Source: Trichobilharzia regenti (taxonomy: Eukaryota > Platyhelminthes > Trematoda > Strigeidida > Schistosomatidae). From it: a stretch of DNA of 64,000 bases. The notes beneath the pieces were generated by a model. That model was not told where the DNA came from. It saw only the letters and a list, made by a program, of their open reading frames with translations, and searched no databases. Where the stretch lies: contig OX235270.1 of NCBI GenBank assembly GCA_944472135.2, forward strand, positions 73,851,168-73,915,167, in the 5' to 3' direction. A program made the translations under genes and the position numbers. Positions 11,258 through 23,225 of the stretch are shown in pieces; the first letter of the stretch is position 1, and the number at the start of each line of letters is the position of its first letter.

Positions 11258-13888
11258 TTCCTTGCATTCCAAGTAGAACATAGGGCTACAATACACACAT
11301 CTTCACTTTGTTCGACCTCCTGCCATCATCTTCAGCTGGGTACACGATTGGCCGTAATCTCTCATCTCCTCTATGTCACCCTCGCACCGACGACCCACTT
11401 GTCGCTTCCCATTTAGGTTCCACTCGAACAATGTCATTCGACAGCCTCCTCAACGTATGCCCGATCCATCTCCATTGTTGAGTGATCGGCTCTTCTTTGG
11501 TCTGTTTCCAACCAGAGTTTCTTTTTGGCTAATTCTTTCTAGCCAGCTGGCTGGCCATTCGTTCTTCAGTATGGAGCCAGCCAGCGAAGGCAGCTGCTGA
11601 TAAAAGCCTGTAACTTGTTGAAAATCCTTTTCGTCACATGCTGACCGAATTTCTGACCCGTTTAGAAGAGTTGACTGACTTCACTGATATTTGTGTTGAA
11701 AATCGGAATCTTGTTGTTTATGCTGGCTGAGTGAACCAGAAGATTTCCAAACCAGTTTCAGTTTGATGAAGGCGTGTCTTGCTTTTCCGATTCTGGCTGG
11801 CTGGCTGGCTGGCTTTCACATCTTTATCCGTGACACGTGTCTGTAGTTGAAATGATGCTTCCTAGCCAGATAAGTGAAGGCAAGAAGTAACCTTTGTCAA
11901 ATCTCTCCCATTGACAGTGATTGGTGCTGGGTGTTGTTGATGTCGCTGTCAGTTGGTTAGCTTCATCACCTTCGACTTCTCTATGTTCACCTGGAGTCCT
12001 GTCTTAGCTTTCTAGCTGTTCCGTCTGTTTTCTGGTTTTCGCCTGTAAGTCTTTTAGTTTGTGTGACATTAAACATAAACCATCCACATGAGAAATCCCA
12101 AGCGTCTAGAGTCCTATCATCGGTGGTCCAGTCTATTCCTGTCTTCTCACTTCCAATGCACAATCTGACGAATGTTCCAGTCCACCACAATTAAGAATAT
12201 CATCGATGATAATAGGCAACCACACTTGTCTTACTCATGTATTCAGTTCAGACGTCTCGCTGAGTTTCCCTTGTGGATCACCTGACACGTGGCCTCGTCA
12301 CACAGCCAGCTATCAATGAAGACGGTAAAGACTTGGGAACTGCTCACCTCAGTGTTGAAGCAGTTTCCAAATTACTTCTCGGTCAACTCTGCTTGTTGAA
12401 GGCCTTTTCGAAATCGATGAATGAAGTTAGGGTAGAGAGAGGTATGACTTCCATTCTTTGCTTTGTTGTGTGATGACGATGCATAGAGTTGCAATTTGAT
12501 CAGCACATGATTTGTCTTTCCTGAATCCAGCTTGTTGTGGTGAGGCTGGCGGAGTTCTACATCCAATGCATCCTTCAGTCTCTACAGGATGATATGACTT
12601 AGTATTTTACTTGGCGAGGGGAAGAACATCATTCCACACCAGTTCTTGCAGAATGAGGCGTAAGTCGCCTTTCTTTGGCAGTTTGACAAGGTAGCCTTTC
12701 TTCCAATCGGTAGACACCTTCCCAAATTCTTGCCAAACCTTCTTCATGAATGGCGTGAGCACATCTAGTGCAACCTGTGGGTCCGTTTCGAGTGCTTTGG
12801 GTGGCGGAATTCCGTCTTGTACTGCTACCTTTCCGACTGGACCTCAGTAGCTTGATTGTATTCAGGATTTCTTCTTTCGTTGGAGGAGTGGTGTCCACTG
12901 TTAGGCAATTCCGTGCGTGCTGTTCATGGTGGTGGGATTTCTGGGCGAGTTGACGGTGGTGGTTGATTCAAGGGTCCTCTAAAGTGATCAGCCCATTGTT
13001 TCATTTGTTTCTCCTCCTTGATGATCAGACTTCCATTGAGCATCTTTTATTGGTCTCATCACCTGGGTTGGTCTTTTCCAGGATAGAGACTTGCTTATCT
13101 GATATAGTGTCCTGATGTCTGTTTTACCTGCGGACTGCTTGCTCTTCTTCAGTTTCCAATGTGTTGTATAATTGTCTTTTGTCTCTTCTAGCACTCTTCT
13201 TCACTTCTTTATTCAGTGCAGTGTACATTGACCTTCAGTTGTCCGTCTTTGCATTGAGTCATCTTCTCTTTCACCATCCTCCTCTGTTTTCTTCTATTAC
13301 CTTCCAGGTAGGTGTTCGTTGAGAGCCAATCTTTGTCTTGTCTCTTCTTTCTTCCTAGAAATGTTGTACACGTTTCCTTGAAAATCGCCTCCTGAGAGCT
13401 AGTTCCTTTGTTCTTCCATACAGGTTTCGTCAGTGATACCTCGTAGTGTCTCCGACTTCGCTCTGTTCTGATTTGTAGTGAAGGTACCACTTGGAGTTTT
13501 GTCCTTCAGTTGTTGAATGTTGAACTTGAATTTCAGTGGTCTATCTCCATTATTTTTCAGGAATTTTAGCGTCAACTTGAAGGTTCCTTGAACTAGATGA
13601 TGGTCTGAGACCGCATCTCCTGCCCTTCTCGACTTCCACTATCCAGTAGGCTGCGTCTCCAGTTCCTTGAGATTCATATGAAATCTATTTGGTTTGTGGT
13701 ATGTCCTTCAGGTGAAATCCATGTTGCTTTGTGTAAATCCTTGTGTTTGTACACGCTCCCTCCGATCACCAAATCGTTGAAAGAGCAGAAGTCTGCGAAC
13801 GGTTCTCTGTTCTTATACATTTCTTCGAAAGCCTCTCGACTCAAGATGAGTTCCCTTCCTGTATTGTCTGCTCCCAGTTCGGCTGGCA

Positions 13889-13890
<2 letters not shown>
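11258..13890 (-). mobile_element. Degraded RTE-type non-LTR retrotransposon
   Basis: On the minus strand, 13889-13674 encodes an apurinic-like endonuclease C-terminal part: GRELILSREAFEEMYKNREP, later FADFCSFNDLVIGG, and ATWISPEGHTTNQIDFI. In the known RTE domain the Asp and His near this end are catalytic. Around 12898 the reverse transcriptase N-terminal block PPTKEEILNTIKLLRS appears and is then frameshifted. Around 12450 an AGFRK-like block and an FEKAF-like block are split over frames. 11258-12200 is the 3' part, with a (GGCT)n run near 11800. No intact frame remains. Its left end has ATTATTATTT, matching an (AAT)-type tail. The 5' end is lost at the TA tract. Confidence 0.8.

Positions 13891-13952
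<62 letters not shown>
13891..13952. repeat. (TA)n microsatellite
   Basis: Two TA tracts broken by one AA step. They mark the right edge of the RTE copy. Confidence 0.95.
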
Positions 13953-14008
13953 TGCTGCCTCGTATATGTTATTTACTGGAATTAATAATAATTAGCTTTT
14001 TACTTCAG

Positions 14009-14149
14009 ATACGATGCCGATCTTCTCGTCTTTTTAACAATGAATCCAAAGTCTTGCAATTCATCTTGACTTGTGTGGTGAACTCAAGTATCGTTTTATC
14101 AGTTATCCTCCGTTTTCAATTCTGTTCAAGTTTTAAAACGGACTTGGAG
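14009..14149 (+). CDS. Unrecognised polytopic membrane protein, exon d
   Basis: Acceptor TACTTCAG, donor GTAAGT, exactly 47 codons, phase 0 at both ends. It starts with a basic stretch (IRCRSSRLFNNESK), then a hydrophobic helix (VLQFILTCVVNSSIVLSVIL), and ends CSSFKTDLE. The basic residues before the helix suggest a cytosolic side by the positive-inside rule. It joins exons c and e in frame. Confidence 0.6.
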
Positions 14150-15638
14150 GTAAGTAACCTATATGAAATAACTACTACATTGCCTTTATGATTAATCCAT
14201 TTATAGTAATTTTCTGAGGGATTAATTAACCAATATGTCAAGGATAAAGGAATGGGATGGTGGATCACCAATTTTTATCAGTGTCATATCTTTCTCTATC
14301 AGCCTGCAAAATTGCTTTAATGAGGATCATCTATCAACGAAGGAATCGGTCTTTAACTAGAGAACAGAATTCTACAATTCCCTCACGACTTAATTACTCG
14401 TGTAGTGAAATATAATTCTTCTTCCGGGAGAAGCATTTCTGTACACTTGCACAAATTAAATGTCTATCGATTAAATTTAAATTTATCGCTACTTCATTAC
14501 TACTGATTATTTGGAACTGTATATTACAACCTTAATGATGTGGTTTCAAGACAAGCGAGGACGTATTACAATTAGTTATTTCTCAGTAGATGCTCTCATA
14601 CATTGAAGGATGAACTTCATAAATACTTATTACTTTTAACATTGGTATGATTTAAATTTGATCTCGGAACTGTGTTCAACTGAAATATATTTTTAGCTTT
14701 GAGAGTATATTTATCACTCCCCACTACTACTACTACTACCTAATATGATAAAAATCTGCAGATATTAATATATTCGGGCGTAAAAGGCGATTTACTGTTT
14801 CCAATCAGCTACTTCCAGTCTTTATTTATTTGAATGCGATCAAAGTTTTGACAAGGATATATGAAGTATAGCCCAACTTTATTTAATGTTCACTTGAGTG
14901 TTACCACTTTCAAATTATCTAATCTTTACTGCCGATTGTATTCGATTCATCAAGTGGGTCACCAAACACCAAACTGATATGCTCATCTCTATGGCGTGTG
15001 CGCACCCCAAGTTTGGATTTTAGTGGTCTCCAACTAATACTTATTTCTTCAAATGCCACATCGTGAGAGCACCAGGCAATCTTCTACTTGGTTACAAGAT
15101 TTCATCATGAGCTGGCATTGGTTAGAGAACCACTGAAAAACCTGGGAGTACTGAATTGTTTCGTTCTAGTTTGGGACTCTTCATCAGCACGCACCCACTG
15201 AGGTTCATTTGCCTTATATACACATATATGTGGCGTCTGCTGCTGACAAAATTTATTAGTAGTATATAGATGCAGATATAAATATGTATATCATCTGCAA
15301 GATTATCGAGTGGCGTAGAGATGGATTTAATGAACTATGCTTGTGAAACAACATGAAAAAACATGGAAGGAAGACAATACCGAGCACATGTGCAAATTGA
15401 GATTCCAATATGTGGTAGATGTATTTTGCCTATATCCGTTTATCCAATTGCTAATAAATAATTCCGTTGGCAAACACTCTTGTGTTGTTCCGTTACACAT
15501 GTATGTATGTATGTATATTTATGATGCGTTTTTCTTTGATTACTTAACTTGGTGTTGTTTTAATGACGTATGCTGAAAAATTCCCCTGCCCATCTTTTAT
15601 TTGATGACCTTTGTTTTTTTTTTTACTTATTTCTGTAG
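14150..15638 (+). other. Intron between membrane-protein exons d and e
   Basis: GT-AG intron of about 1.5 kb. A family C fragment lies at 15085-15215 (ACAAGATTTCATCATGAGCT, then the arm). The rest is AT-rich sequence without recognisable content. Confidence 0.55.
15085..15215. mobile_element. Family C fragment
   Basis: One arm only: TTTCATCATGAGCTGGCATT and AGAGAACCACTGAAAAACC, then GGGACTCTTCATCAGCACGC. This matches the arm of the full copies at 6461 and 31585. Confidence 0.6.
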
Positions 15639-16208
15639 GTTTTCTTTTTACCATGGATTGTATTTACTTTTCACGGAAGACTATTCAACCGTTACCGACA
15701 TATATTAGCGTTAATTTGCTTTACTATTTTCTTAGTCTATTTGATATTTCTTAATTCTCCGGTAGTCAAAGGTTATTCACCACCCTTACCAACATTTGAT
15801 CGTCAATTTTTTGGAAAGTCTAATTCATCAGTTTATTATTGGAGTGAATTTTTACTGACTATTGCATTAATTCCGCTTCATATACTCTTTCTTACAGATC
15901 AGTTGGATTTGAGTACACAATCCCTAGTGAATGTTATATTTTTCAATTATTTTGGCCAGTCGCATAATCAGCATTTACCTTCATCTATATGTTTTAAATG
16001 TATTAAATTGTATATGGCGAATTGTTTAAGTTGCATTTTTGCATATATTCTATGCACTAGTTATGTATTACTACCATTATGCATAAGTTATTGGTTTATT
16101 GCCAGTTCTTTTGCATCAGCTATTTTTGGATTTTATAGTTTTATTATATGTATTTATTTATTACTCCGTGTAGACGTGGTCACAGACGATTACTATGCGT
16201 ATCGGTAA
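15639..16208 (+). CDS. Unrecognised polytopic membrane protein, exon e (possible terminal exon)
   Basis: Starts after TTCTGTAG in phase 0 and stays open for 189 codons to a TAA at 16206. It encodes several membrane spans: FFLPWIVFTFHG, ILALICFTIFLVYLIFL, EFLLTIALIPLHILFL, and a long C-terminal hydrophobic region (CLSCIFAYILCTSYVLLPLC and SFASAIFGFYSFIICIYLLL). It ends RVDVVTDDYYAYR. An AATAAA at 16367-16372 could serve this stop. Alternatively a donor-like CG|GTAAAA at 16205 could splice in phase to a candidate exon at about 18.0 kb. No family recognised. With exons a-d it gives a product with around ten membrane spans. Confidence 0.6.
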   Translation, partial: VFFLPWIVFTFHGRLFNRYRHILALICFTIFLVYLIFLNSPVVKGYSPPLPTFDRQFFGKSNSSVYYWSEFLLTIALIPLHILFLTDQLDLSTQSLVNVIFFNYFGQSHNQHLPSSICFKCIKLYMANCLSCIFAYILCTSYVLLPLCISYWFIASSFASAIFGFYSFIICIYLLLRVDVVTDDYYAYR

Positions 16209-16366
16209 AACAGTTTCGACAACAGCGGTATCTACACATATAAAAAGCATTTATTTTATTTATCTTACATTATTCCATTTATTCTCATTTTCTTTTTTTT
16301 AAAAAAAGAACTTGGGATTACTAATCTGTGTACCTTCGTATATTTTATATATGTATTACTATTAGT

Positions 16367-16372
16367 AATAAA
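16367..16372 (+). promoter_or_regulatory. Candidate polyadenylation signal
   Basis: AATAAA about 160 bases after the TAA of exon e. In AT-rich DNA this hexamer is expected often by chance, so it is weak support for a gene end here. Confidence 0.35.
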
Positions 16373-16622
16373 TGTGATATACTTCATCAACTGATTAGAC
16401 TGTTTTCTTTCTTCTGTGATTCGTTATTAATTCAACCACGTATGTGTGTATTTCTATGCTTGTATGTGTGTGTGTCAGTCATTTCAGCTTGCACATATTT
16501 CTGTATTCTTTATGATTATTGTTGTTAACTGTGATGTAAATATTCGGATGTAGTGTCTGCTATTATTCTTTCTCACAGACTGCAGATGTTTTGAACGTCT
16601 TAGGGGGTTGCACAGGCATTTT

Positions 16623-16850
16623 GTTTCCTTCACGTTCCCCATTGGAACATAGGGCTCTAAGCTAGAGGCTTGAAGTTTCTTTAGAAGTGTTAATTTTTAC
16701 AGGATGGGGTTGCTAGCCTCATGCCCAACCTTCCCTCTTTACCAGTCTCACTACTGGCTTAGCGAGGTAAAGGGTGCGTCGACCGGGGATGGAACCCCGG
16801 ACCATGTACATGGTCGACGAGCGTCCTAACCGCTATGCCATCGATGCCCG
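16623..16850 (-). mobile_element. Family A SINE (tRNA-headed)
   Basis: Read on the minus strand it starts near the A-box-like TGGCATAGCGG (right end) and has a B-box-like GGTTCCATCCC. It continues with CTGGTAAAGAGGG and ends with the tail AAGCCTCTAGCTTAGAGCCC and GGAACGTGAAGG. Close relatives are at 24579, 39571 and 45941. At about 225 bp with no coding frame, it is a non-autonomous SINE. Confidence 0.75.
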
Positions 16851-18013
16851 AAGATATGCACAGGTATGCTAACTTCCTAAACAGCCTAACCAACACTTAC
16901 AGGCATCTAGAAGGCAGCAAACACCTATCAGTCTTTAGGATTAGCCTTTTTTAGTTTGTTCTGGCTATGGTGAAGACCAGCAGCCAGCCAAATTAATAAT
17001 CACCTGAAAAAAATAAATAATAGTTTTCAGCGTCACATTTCTATTCATCTGACAGTAGTATTTTTGTCTGGCCTTTTGCTATAGCGTAAATTATTCACTC
17101 TTAAGCAGTTATCACTTTCTCTTTTTTATCTTTACATACCTTGTTATGTTAGATGATTCGAAAAAATAGTAATCACTAGAAAATTGTTATTTTTGGGGTT
17201 TTTTCTGCGACCATGGATTTGCTTTAAAAAATTCAAAGGTCTTCTACCTACGAAATGGCAACGAAAGTGCTGTATTTTTCTATTTCAGTTATTATATGGG
17301 GTACTGAGTTAGTGAACTTACCTGTTCAACCATACATTGTAGTATAATTGTTCGTTTGATGAGTAACTCCTTACGGAATCACAGAATGTTGACTTGATAT
17401 CCATAAAATTTTCTCAGTTTGTACTGTTCAGTTGGTCTTCAGATTATTCAAAATAGTTGTTTAACAGAATTACCTCCTTTACTGCTTGACAATCAAAAAT
17501 AAGTGAAGGAAAACAAAATAATCATCAATTTTTCACCAACAACTTAGAGCTACTTATAGGTTACTCTTCTCCAACTGTCCGTTTCTTGGTAGAATCCCCT
17601 TTAGTTATAAGAATGATGGAACTGAAGCACGAAGACCAAGTAATGTTGTTAGAAACTACTAGCTGGGTTTATTTTTACTCAACTCATCTATTGCTATAAT
17701 ATTCTTGGCCATTATGCAAACACAGTTTCAATAGAGTGTGAATATTAGACGTGTAACTGCAGTAGGAACTCCAAGGATTCTATTTAATTGGGTCCATTGC
17801 CAAGCAACTGGACATAGCTTTTTAACATAAGGATTGTGTGAAGATGGTATTAAGGACTTATTGCTTGTAACACCTACTGTGATCATTTATGGATGGGGGG
17901 AATCCGAAATAGTTCCACCAAACTACCGATGGTCCTCGATTAGCTGAGTTTGTAATAGAGGGAGCAACTGTTGTTGTGATATTAATGACCTTGTGTCAGC
18001 TTAACTGCTGTAG
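16851..18013 (+). other. Non-coding stretch after exon e
   Basis: AT-rich sequence with no recognisable repeat or gene. It is an intron if the candidate exon at 18.0 kb is real, otherwise intergenic. Confidence 0.4.
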
Positions 18014-18209
18014 TAATCTAGACTTTTACTTCCGAAGTGATAAACAGACTATTTGCATGTTGGTGAAAACGACAACAAAACAACCATTCATGTTTCGCAG
18101 TCGGACGCATCTTCAGCCTTTAAAGGTTTTTTTGGAACACAGATTTGTTCGACCTGAGAGTAGCATTCGACTACGTGTATTGAGAAAGGTTACGAAAATG
18201 GCAGCCAAG
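18014..18209 (+). CDS. Candidate exon f, basic segment
   Basis: An open frame ending at the donor AAG|GTAACA (18210) in phase 0. Two acceptors give the phase needed after exon e (one base completing a codon): TGCTGTAG (exon start 18014) or CTTCCGAAG (exon start 18038). The product is polar and very basic, containing THLQPLKVFLEHRFVRPE and IRLRVLRKVTKMAAK. It would sit between the spans of exon e and the hydrophobic segment of the exon at 26674. It could be a chance frame; base composition is somewhat more GC-rich than the flanks. Confidence 0.35.
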
Positions 18210-18221
18210 GTAACACTGATT

Positions 18222-18382
18222 TTTAATTTAATTTTTTTTTTAATTTTTGATTTACAGCTTGATTCCACACTGTATTTTTGGTACAAGTATGGAATTTTCA
18301 GCATGGATATCGGTAGCCGAAATTTCGCAGGCCGACCATAGATATCAGGTGTGCGTCGGTGCGGGCTCGAACCCTGGACCCT
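18222..18382 (-). mobile_element. Family B SINE
   Basis: It shares TTGATTCCACACTGTATTTT, TGGTACAAGTATGGAATTTT and the tRNA-like head 'GGGCTCGAACCC' with copies at 23738, 48133, 49940 and 62583. The head lies at the right, so the element reads on the minus strand. The right end is cut inside the head. It begins only about 12 bases after the candidate donor at 18210. Confidence 0.7.
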
Positions 18383-18599
18383 GATAAGTAATATGACGTT
18401 GCACGAGTGTGTGGAATTGTCGTTTGTAGTCATCACAGTCCATGGCGATAGTCAGACGTGCTAGAGTTTGCAGACAGGTAAAAACTGACAAAAGACAGAG
18501 TTCCTCTAACAATGTGTCATACTTGTTGTTTGTTTGGCATTCTAGTCACCTTTGGCAAATGTGAAATGGTGATGCAGGCTTTATCTGCATCAACTCGTG

Positions 18600-18890
18600 G
18601 TTCAAAAGTAGGGTGCCGTATGGCTGATTATGTTGATGGCTTCACTTATTTTAGGAGTTACTTCGATGGTAACCGACTCGTTTGGCACAAGTTGACTTTA
18701 GTCGTATTTCGCCTAGGTGGGATGTCAGGCTTGCAATTAGTAGACGCGTTTATAGACAGTCGTACTTACGCTTGTATAAGATATTCTACAAAGGTAAACT
18801 GTATGGAACCATCAAAAGCTTTGACCACAGGTATCTTAGTTCAGTCGCCCTTATTATTTGGAGCAATATTATACCAACGTTAGGCTAGTC
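18600..18890 (+). mobile_element. LINE reverse transcriptase C-terminal fragment
   Basis: Two frames together show the block order seen in LINE C-terminal regions: DYVDGFTYFRSY, then (other frame) DVRLAISRRVY, then FDHRYLSSVA. The frame switch shows inactivation. It is the same region as the fragment at 950-1440 but diverged. Confidence 0.6.
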
Positions 18891-19410
18891 GAGGTTGTGA
18901 AACTCCATCTATTGACATGTACTATACATGATGTTCCACTGCCTCGATCAATGGGGAATATTAGCTTAAGTAGAATTAGTTTGGAAAAGTGTTAACAGTT
19001 GTTGACTCTACATATAAAATATCAGTTCATGAAGCCATTTACAAATGGTTTGAACCAGATTCAGAAGTAAGATTATATGGAACTATGGTTGGGTAAACTG
19101 ATTCACTTCACGACATTCTCTGTTGATTCTTCAGCTGTTTTCTTAACCATATTAATGTCCATTTAAATGCCTTTAACTCATTCTCATATAATTTTAACAA
19201 AAACCACACGTAAAACTATTTTATTTTATTTCACCGTTTATAATGAACCGTGGACTGCGTGAAAGTCCAATGATTTAAAAAAGAATCAAATTAACGTGAT
19301 TCTTGGTAGCACTGAATGTACTTTGTAACAGACATTATAAAGTGGGAATATTTCTATCTCAGTGTATTAGCAGTTTACATGCATTACCTTAACAAGAGGG
19401 TTAGGTAGGT

Positions 19411-19500
19411 ACGCCTTATTCATTCAGACATCTATAAAACACAAAATAGATGAGCGAAGAATGTCCTTTCCAATAATTTCCTCTTCTGACTGTAATTGAT
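19411..19500 (+). repeat. Partial copy of the inverted-repeat arm
   Basis: TTCATTCAGACATCTATAAA and GAGCGAAGAATGTCC match 20670-20755 in direct orientation. It is an additional fragment of the repeat whose two large arms lie at 19772 and 20698. Confidence 0.6.
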
Positions 19501-19771
19501 CAATAAGACTGATATTATTATTTCTGAATGTACATTATCCTATATTGATTTTTATTTAAATATCTAGTCAATTCCACACATGTATATAAATGAAGGAAAA
19601 AGTCGTATGAGTAACTTGATACGAATATGAGTGGCAATAGTTTGTGCTCGAAACGTCATCAGTTAATATCGCTGTGTAACACTGTGTGACTTATCAAAAT
19701 AAAATCATATCCATAATGGAGTCATACTCTACCACAGTGCCCAAGTTTTATACTAACCTTAAGAAGCCTAA

Positions 19772-20092
19772 TTTATGCGTCCAAAGGAAGCTAGTTGAGA
19801 CATTGTCCTTACCTTGGCCATCTAGGTTTGAATGATCCTCAGTTTTTTGTAGTAATTTCCCTAATTTTAGTTGATATTCTATTTGCTATTGTATTATTAT
19901 TATTATTATAAGTTAAGCATCTTTAATGAACTGTAATTCCATTGATCTTATTTTAAAATCGATATTATTTAAAAGCACTAATATTGTTATTGACTACTAT
20001 TCTAAAATATTCTATGTATATAAACATACATATATAATTGTAGAGCCAGAAGAGGAAATTATCCAAAAGGATATTCTTTGCTCAATTATTTT
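19772..20092 (+). repeat. Left arm of a ~320-bp inverted repeat
   Basis: Read forward it includes CTAGTTGAGACATTGTCCTT, CCATCTAGGTTTGAATGATC, a (TAT)n run, and GTAGAGCCAGAAGAGGAAAT. The reverse complement of 20698-21028 follows the same order with only scattered differences. The predicted peptides across both arms are artefacts of the repeat. Confidence 0.85.
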
Positions 20093-20697
20093 ATGTAATT
20101 TATTTTAAACACGTAAATCAAGTTCCTGGTTAACTGAGTAACAATTTACAACTTATATGGGCTGGCATTCATCTTTCCTTGGTTGTCATTCATTAAATTC
20201 GCATATAATGTAGTATCCTTTCAGCTGTTAAAAAGTCAGCTCTACTAGCAGCTCATATGAATTGCTATCCATCCGGCGACGTAATTTTTAAGCGATTTCA
20301 GCCGTTGATATTTCGTGTGTAAAAATAATTACCAAAGTAATCTTATTTATGATAGAGGCGGAAGTAAGTCAATGTAGGAAATCATAGAATTTCCTGTTTT
20401 AATGCCTGAGCCACACAAGTGTGTGTGGATTCCGTCTTCGTAAACACTACAGATGATTGTTTGAATACTACAGTTGAAGATTGATAGTCGGTTATCATTG
20501 TGTTATTCGCTTTGTTTTAACGTATTCTATTTCCTCTCCAGTTAGCAGTTAAACGTGTGTGGTCTTTACTGGTTTAAAAATAATTGCTCTGTTTTAGACA
20601 AATAAGTATCCTGCTAGCATATACATTGTTGTGCATCAAACAATTCTACTATTAAGAAACATAGAGAAAATATTCATTCAGACATCTATGAAACACA

Positions 20698-21028
20698 AAG
20701 TAATTGAGCGAAGAATATCCTTTTCGATAATTTCCTATTCTGGCTCTACAATTATACATATGTTTATATACATAAAATATTTTATAATAGTAGTCAATAA
20801 CAATAATAGCGTTTTTTAAATAATATCGATTTTTAAAATAAGATCAATGGAATTACAGTTCATTAAAGATGCTTAACTTATAATAATTATAATAATAATA
20901 ATAATACAATAGCAAATAGAATATCAACTAAAATTAGGGAAATTACTACAAAAAACTGAGGATCATTCAAACCTAGATGGCCAAGGTAAGGACAATGTCT
21001 CAACTAGCTTATTTTTGACGCACAAACA
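20698..21028 (-). repeat. Right arm of the ~320-bp inverted repeat
   Basis: Inverted partner of 19772-20092 with a spacer of about 600 bases. It differs mainly by a longer (TAA)n run. The inner edge carries the TTCATTCAGACATC block that is also at 19416. Confidence 0.85.
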
Positions 21029-21983
21029 CTAATTGGACAAGTGTTTGTCAACATATTACTCTACATACAGTATTCATCCAATGAAAACTAATCAGGAATT
21101 TCAATAAACCGCTATAAATTTGAAATATGATGAATTCTGTCTTCAATGTAGCTATAGTAATAGTAATAATAGTAATAACTGGAAGCATTTCCGTCTATAA
21201 AACCACAAAAACGAACACCATTCCCGTTGAAATACAATTATTTTTCTTTAGTCTATTTGATTTGTTATTTCATATCATCAGATTGATATGATCATGAAGG
21301 ATAAATTGTGTTCGAAACGTTGTCATCAAGTAAATAATTCTGTTTCACTGTATAATAGATATAATATATCCAGTCAACAGACTAACATCATGAAAGTGCA
21401 CAATTAATTATTTTTGTGAAAGAGTGCATTCCACTGTTAAACTAGTTGTTAAATTGTTTATTCACACCCAAAATATATATAACACTATAAACAAAATTCA
21501 ATTTGCTCCATATACAAAATATTTTATATGAAAGACAAACTCCCCCCACCCCCCCTCTTCTCCTACTATTAGTATACATTGTTTTACCAACATATTAACG
21601 TGATATATGTAAATCTTCAGGAGAAAAAAAATTAGTCACTCCTTTAAGAGTATTTTTGATTGCAGCTACTACTACTACTACTTCAGTCAGTCATTGATTG
21701 AATGAATCAGAGGAATAGTTTTTAGTTTTTGATTATGCGATATGCCTGTTTCTGTTTTCACACATTTAATAAATTTCTCTTTTTCAAAAAGTAAATAACA
21801 AACCACTGATAGGTAGGTAGGTAGGTATAGGTATACACAATCTTTGTGTTGGGGTATATGTGTATGACCAGTAAATTAGTTTTGTAAACACTGTTTGTAT
21901 TACACTAGATTGGTGGACTTTTGGTAGCCAGTATACAACATGCACGAAATAGGATTGTCCAAAATGTGTGGATAAAGTTTACA

Positions 21984-21985
<2 letters not shown>

Positions 21986-22014
<29 letters not shown>
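21986..22014. repeat. (TA)n microsatellite
   Basis: Alternating TA tract of about 29 bases. Confidence 0.9.
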
Positions 22015-22691
22015 CATGTGATGTATTGTTGTCCATTATTTGGCATATTTAGTCGATTGACCCAATTTTTTATTTTCTTTAAGTGAAGTACGAGTTAATT
22101 TCCACTATAGTTTAACATTTCTTAAATGTAAGTTAACTTGATTTATTGCTGTATTAATTTTGTCGTACTAACAGCTAAAAAAACACCTCACAAGTAGATT
22201 AATGAACTTCATTCGCCTATATAATAAATGAAGACATTTCTTTGTCAGTGGTATAATGTTTAAAATAGTTTACCATAAGATGTGGACCAAACTTACGTTC
22301 TTGTTTGATGTACGCGTCGGAATGACACATTTGCAGCCCCCCCCCAGTGATTCGGTGGTGACTGAATTCTTCTCCGTGAAAGACTAACTAGGTCAAATGA
22401 TGTTGGTCTACTCAATAGCCGTAACATTGAGTAGCACGTGTTCGAACCACACACAGAGAGTATGCGTCTCCTTGAAGTAGCCAGTATGATTTCTGCTGAC
22501 GAGCACTAACGGTCACAAAACCTAACTAGGTGTAGGTTCACAGCATTGTATCAGTTGCCATTAGCACCTTGTGGTAATTTAAAATAAATTACAACGTGAT
22601 AAGGAATCTCCAAAGTTTATAATTACGGTATGAACGTATACCATAGAATTGATTTAGCATTCAATCAGTCTATCGAAGTTATCTCTTCTGG

Positions 22692-22692
<1 letters not shown>

Positions 22693-22737
<45 letters not shown>
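22693..22737. repeat. (TA)n microsatellite
   Basis: Alternating TA tract of about 45 bases, directly left of a LINE fragment. Confidence 0.9.
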
Positions 22738-22739
<2 letters not shown>

Positions 22740-22854
22740 CCTCTAGTAATTAAAGGATATAATAATAATATATGCTTATTAGGAATAATTCGATGACGAT
22801 TCTTTCTTGACACTTATCTTTAGCACTTATTTGTGTCCAATAATAAAGACTGAA

Positions 22855-23225
22855 TGACTGACAGAACTTTGCACCGATGTGCGGCAGTTTGAGTCGCCAC
22901 ACTCCATGTAGCACACAGAGCAAGAGAAGAAAGTAAAAGGAAATGCAAAATAGAGACAGTAAACAGAGATATGCGGCAAACAGATACATGTGCGCTATGC
23001 ATTGAGAACAGTTTTGAGCCGTATCACCAATTGTCTCCAGCCAATAACTTTTATCATCCCGAGAGCCCCAACCTTCCTACGTGCCCTAAACTAACTGTTG
23101 TGGATTTCACTGACTGATGAGGCCATCTTTTGGTTTGACCGCCACTGGCTCTTTTCAGCCTGATCCTGTGTCAGCTAACATTGCCCATTGTCGAGGAAGG
23201 CGATGGCTAGGCATAGACTCATGCA
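22855..23225 (-). mobile_element. LINE 3'-end fragment
   Basis: Same 3' segment as 7370-7830. It shares AGAACTTTGCACCGATGTGC, GTCGCCACACTCCATGTAGC and, at the right, GTCGAGGAAGGCGATGGC, which reads as the conserved C-terminal block on the minus strand. It is 5'-truncated. Confidence 0.7.

Larger units (their letters stand above)
10120..14008 (+). other. Intron between membrane-protein exons c and d
   Basis: GT-AG intron. 10120-11255 shows nothing I recognise. The remainder is a minus-strand RTE element (11258-13890) followed by a (TA)n tract that ends just before the exon d acceptor. Confidence 0.6.

Noticed and set aside
11800..11815. (GGCT)n run as a CRISPR-like or regulatory repeat
   Set aside because: The same short run occurs in the second RTE copy at about 41215, so it is part of the element. 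Nothing in the window has the spacing of a CRISPR array.
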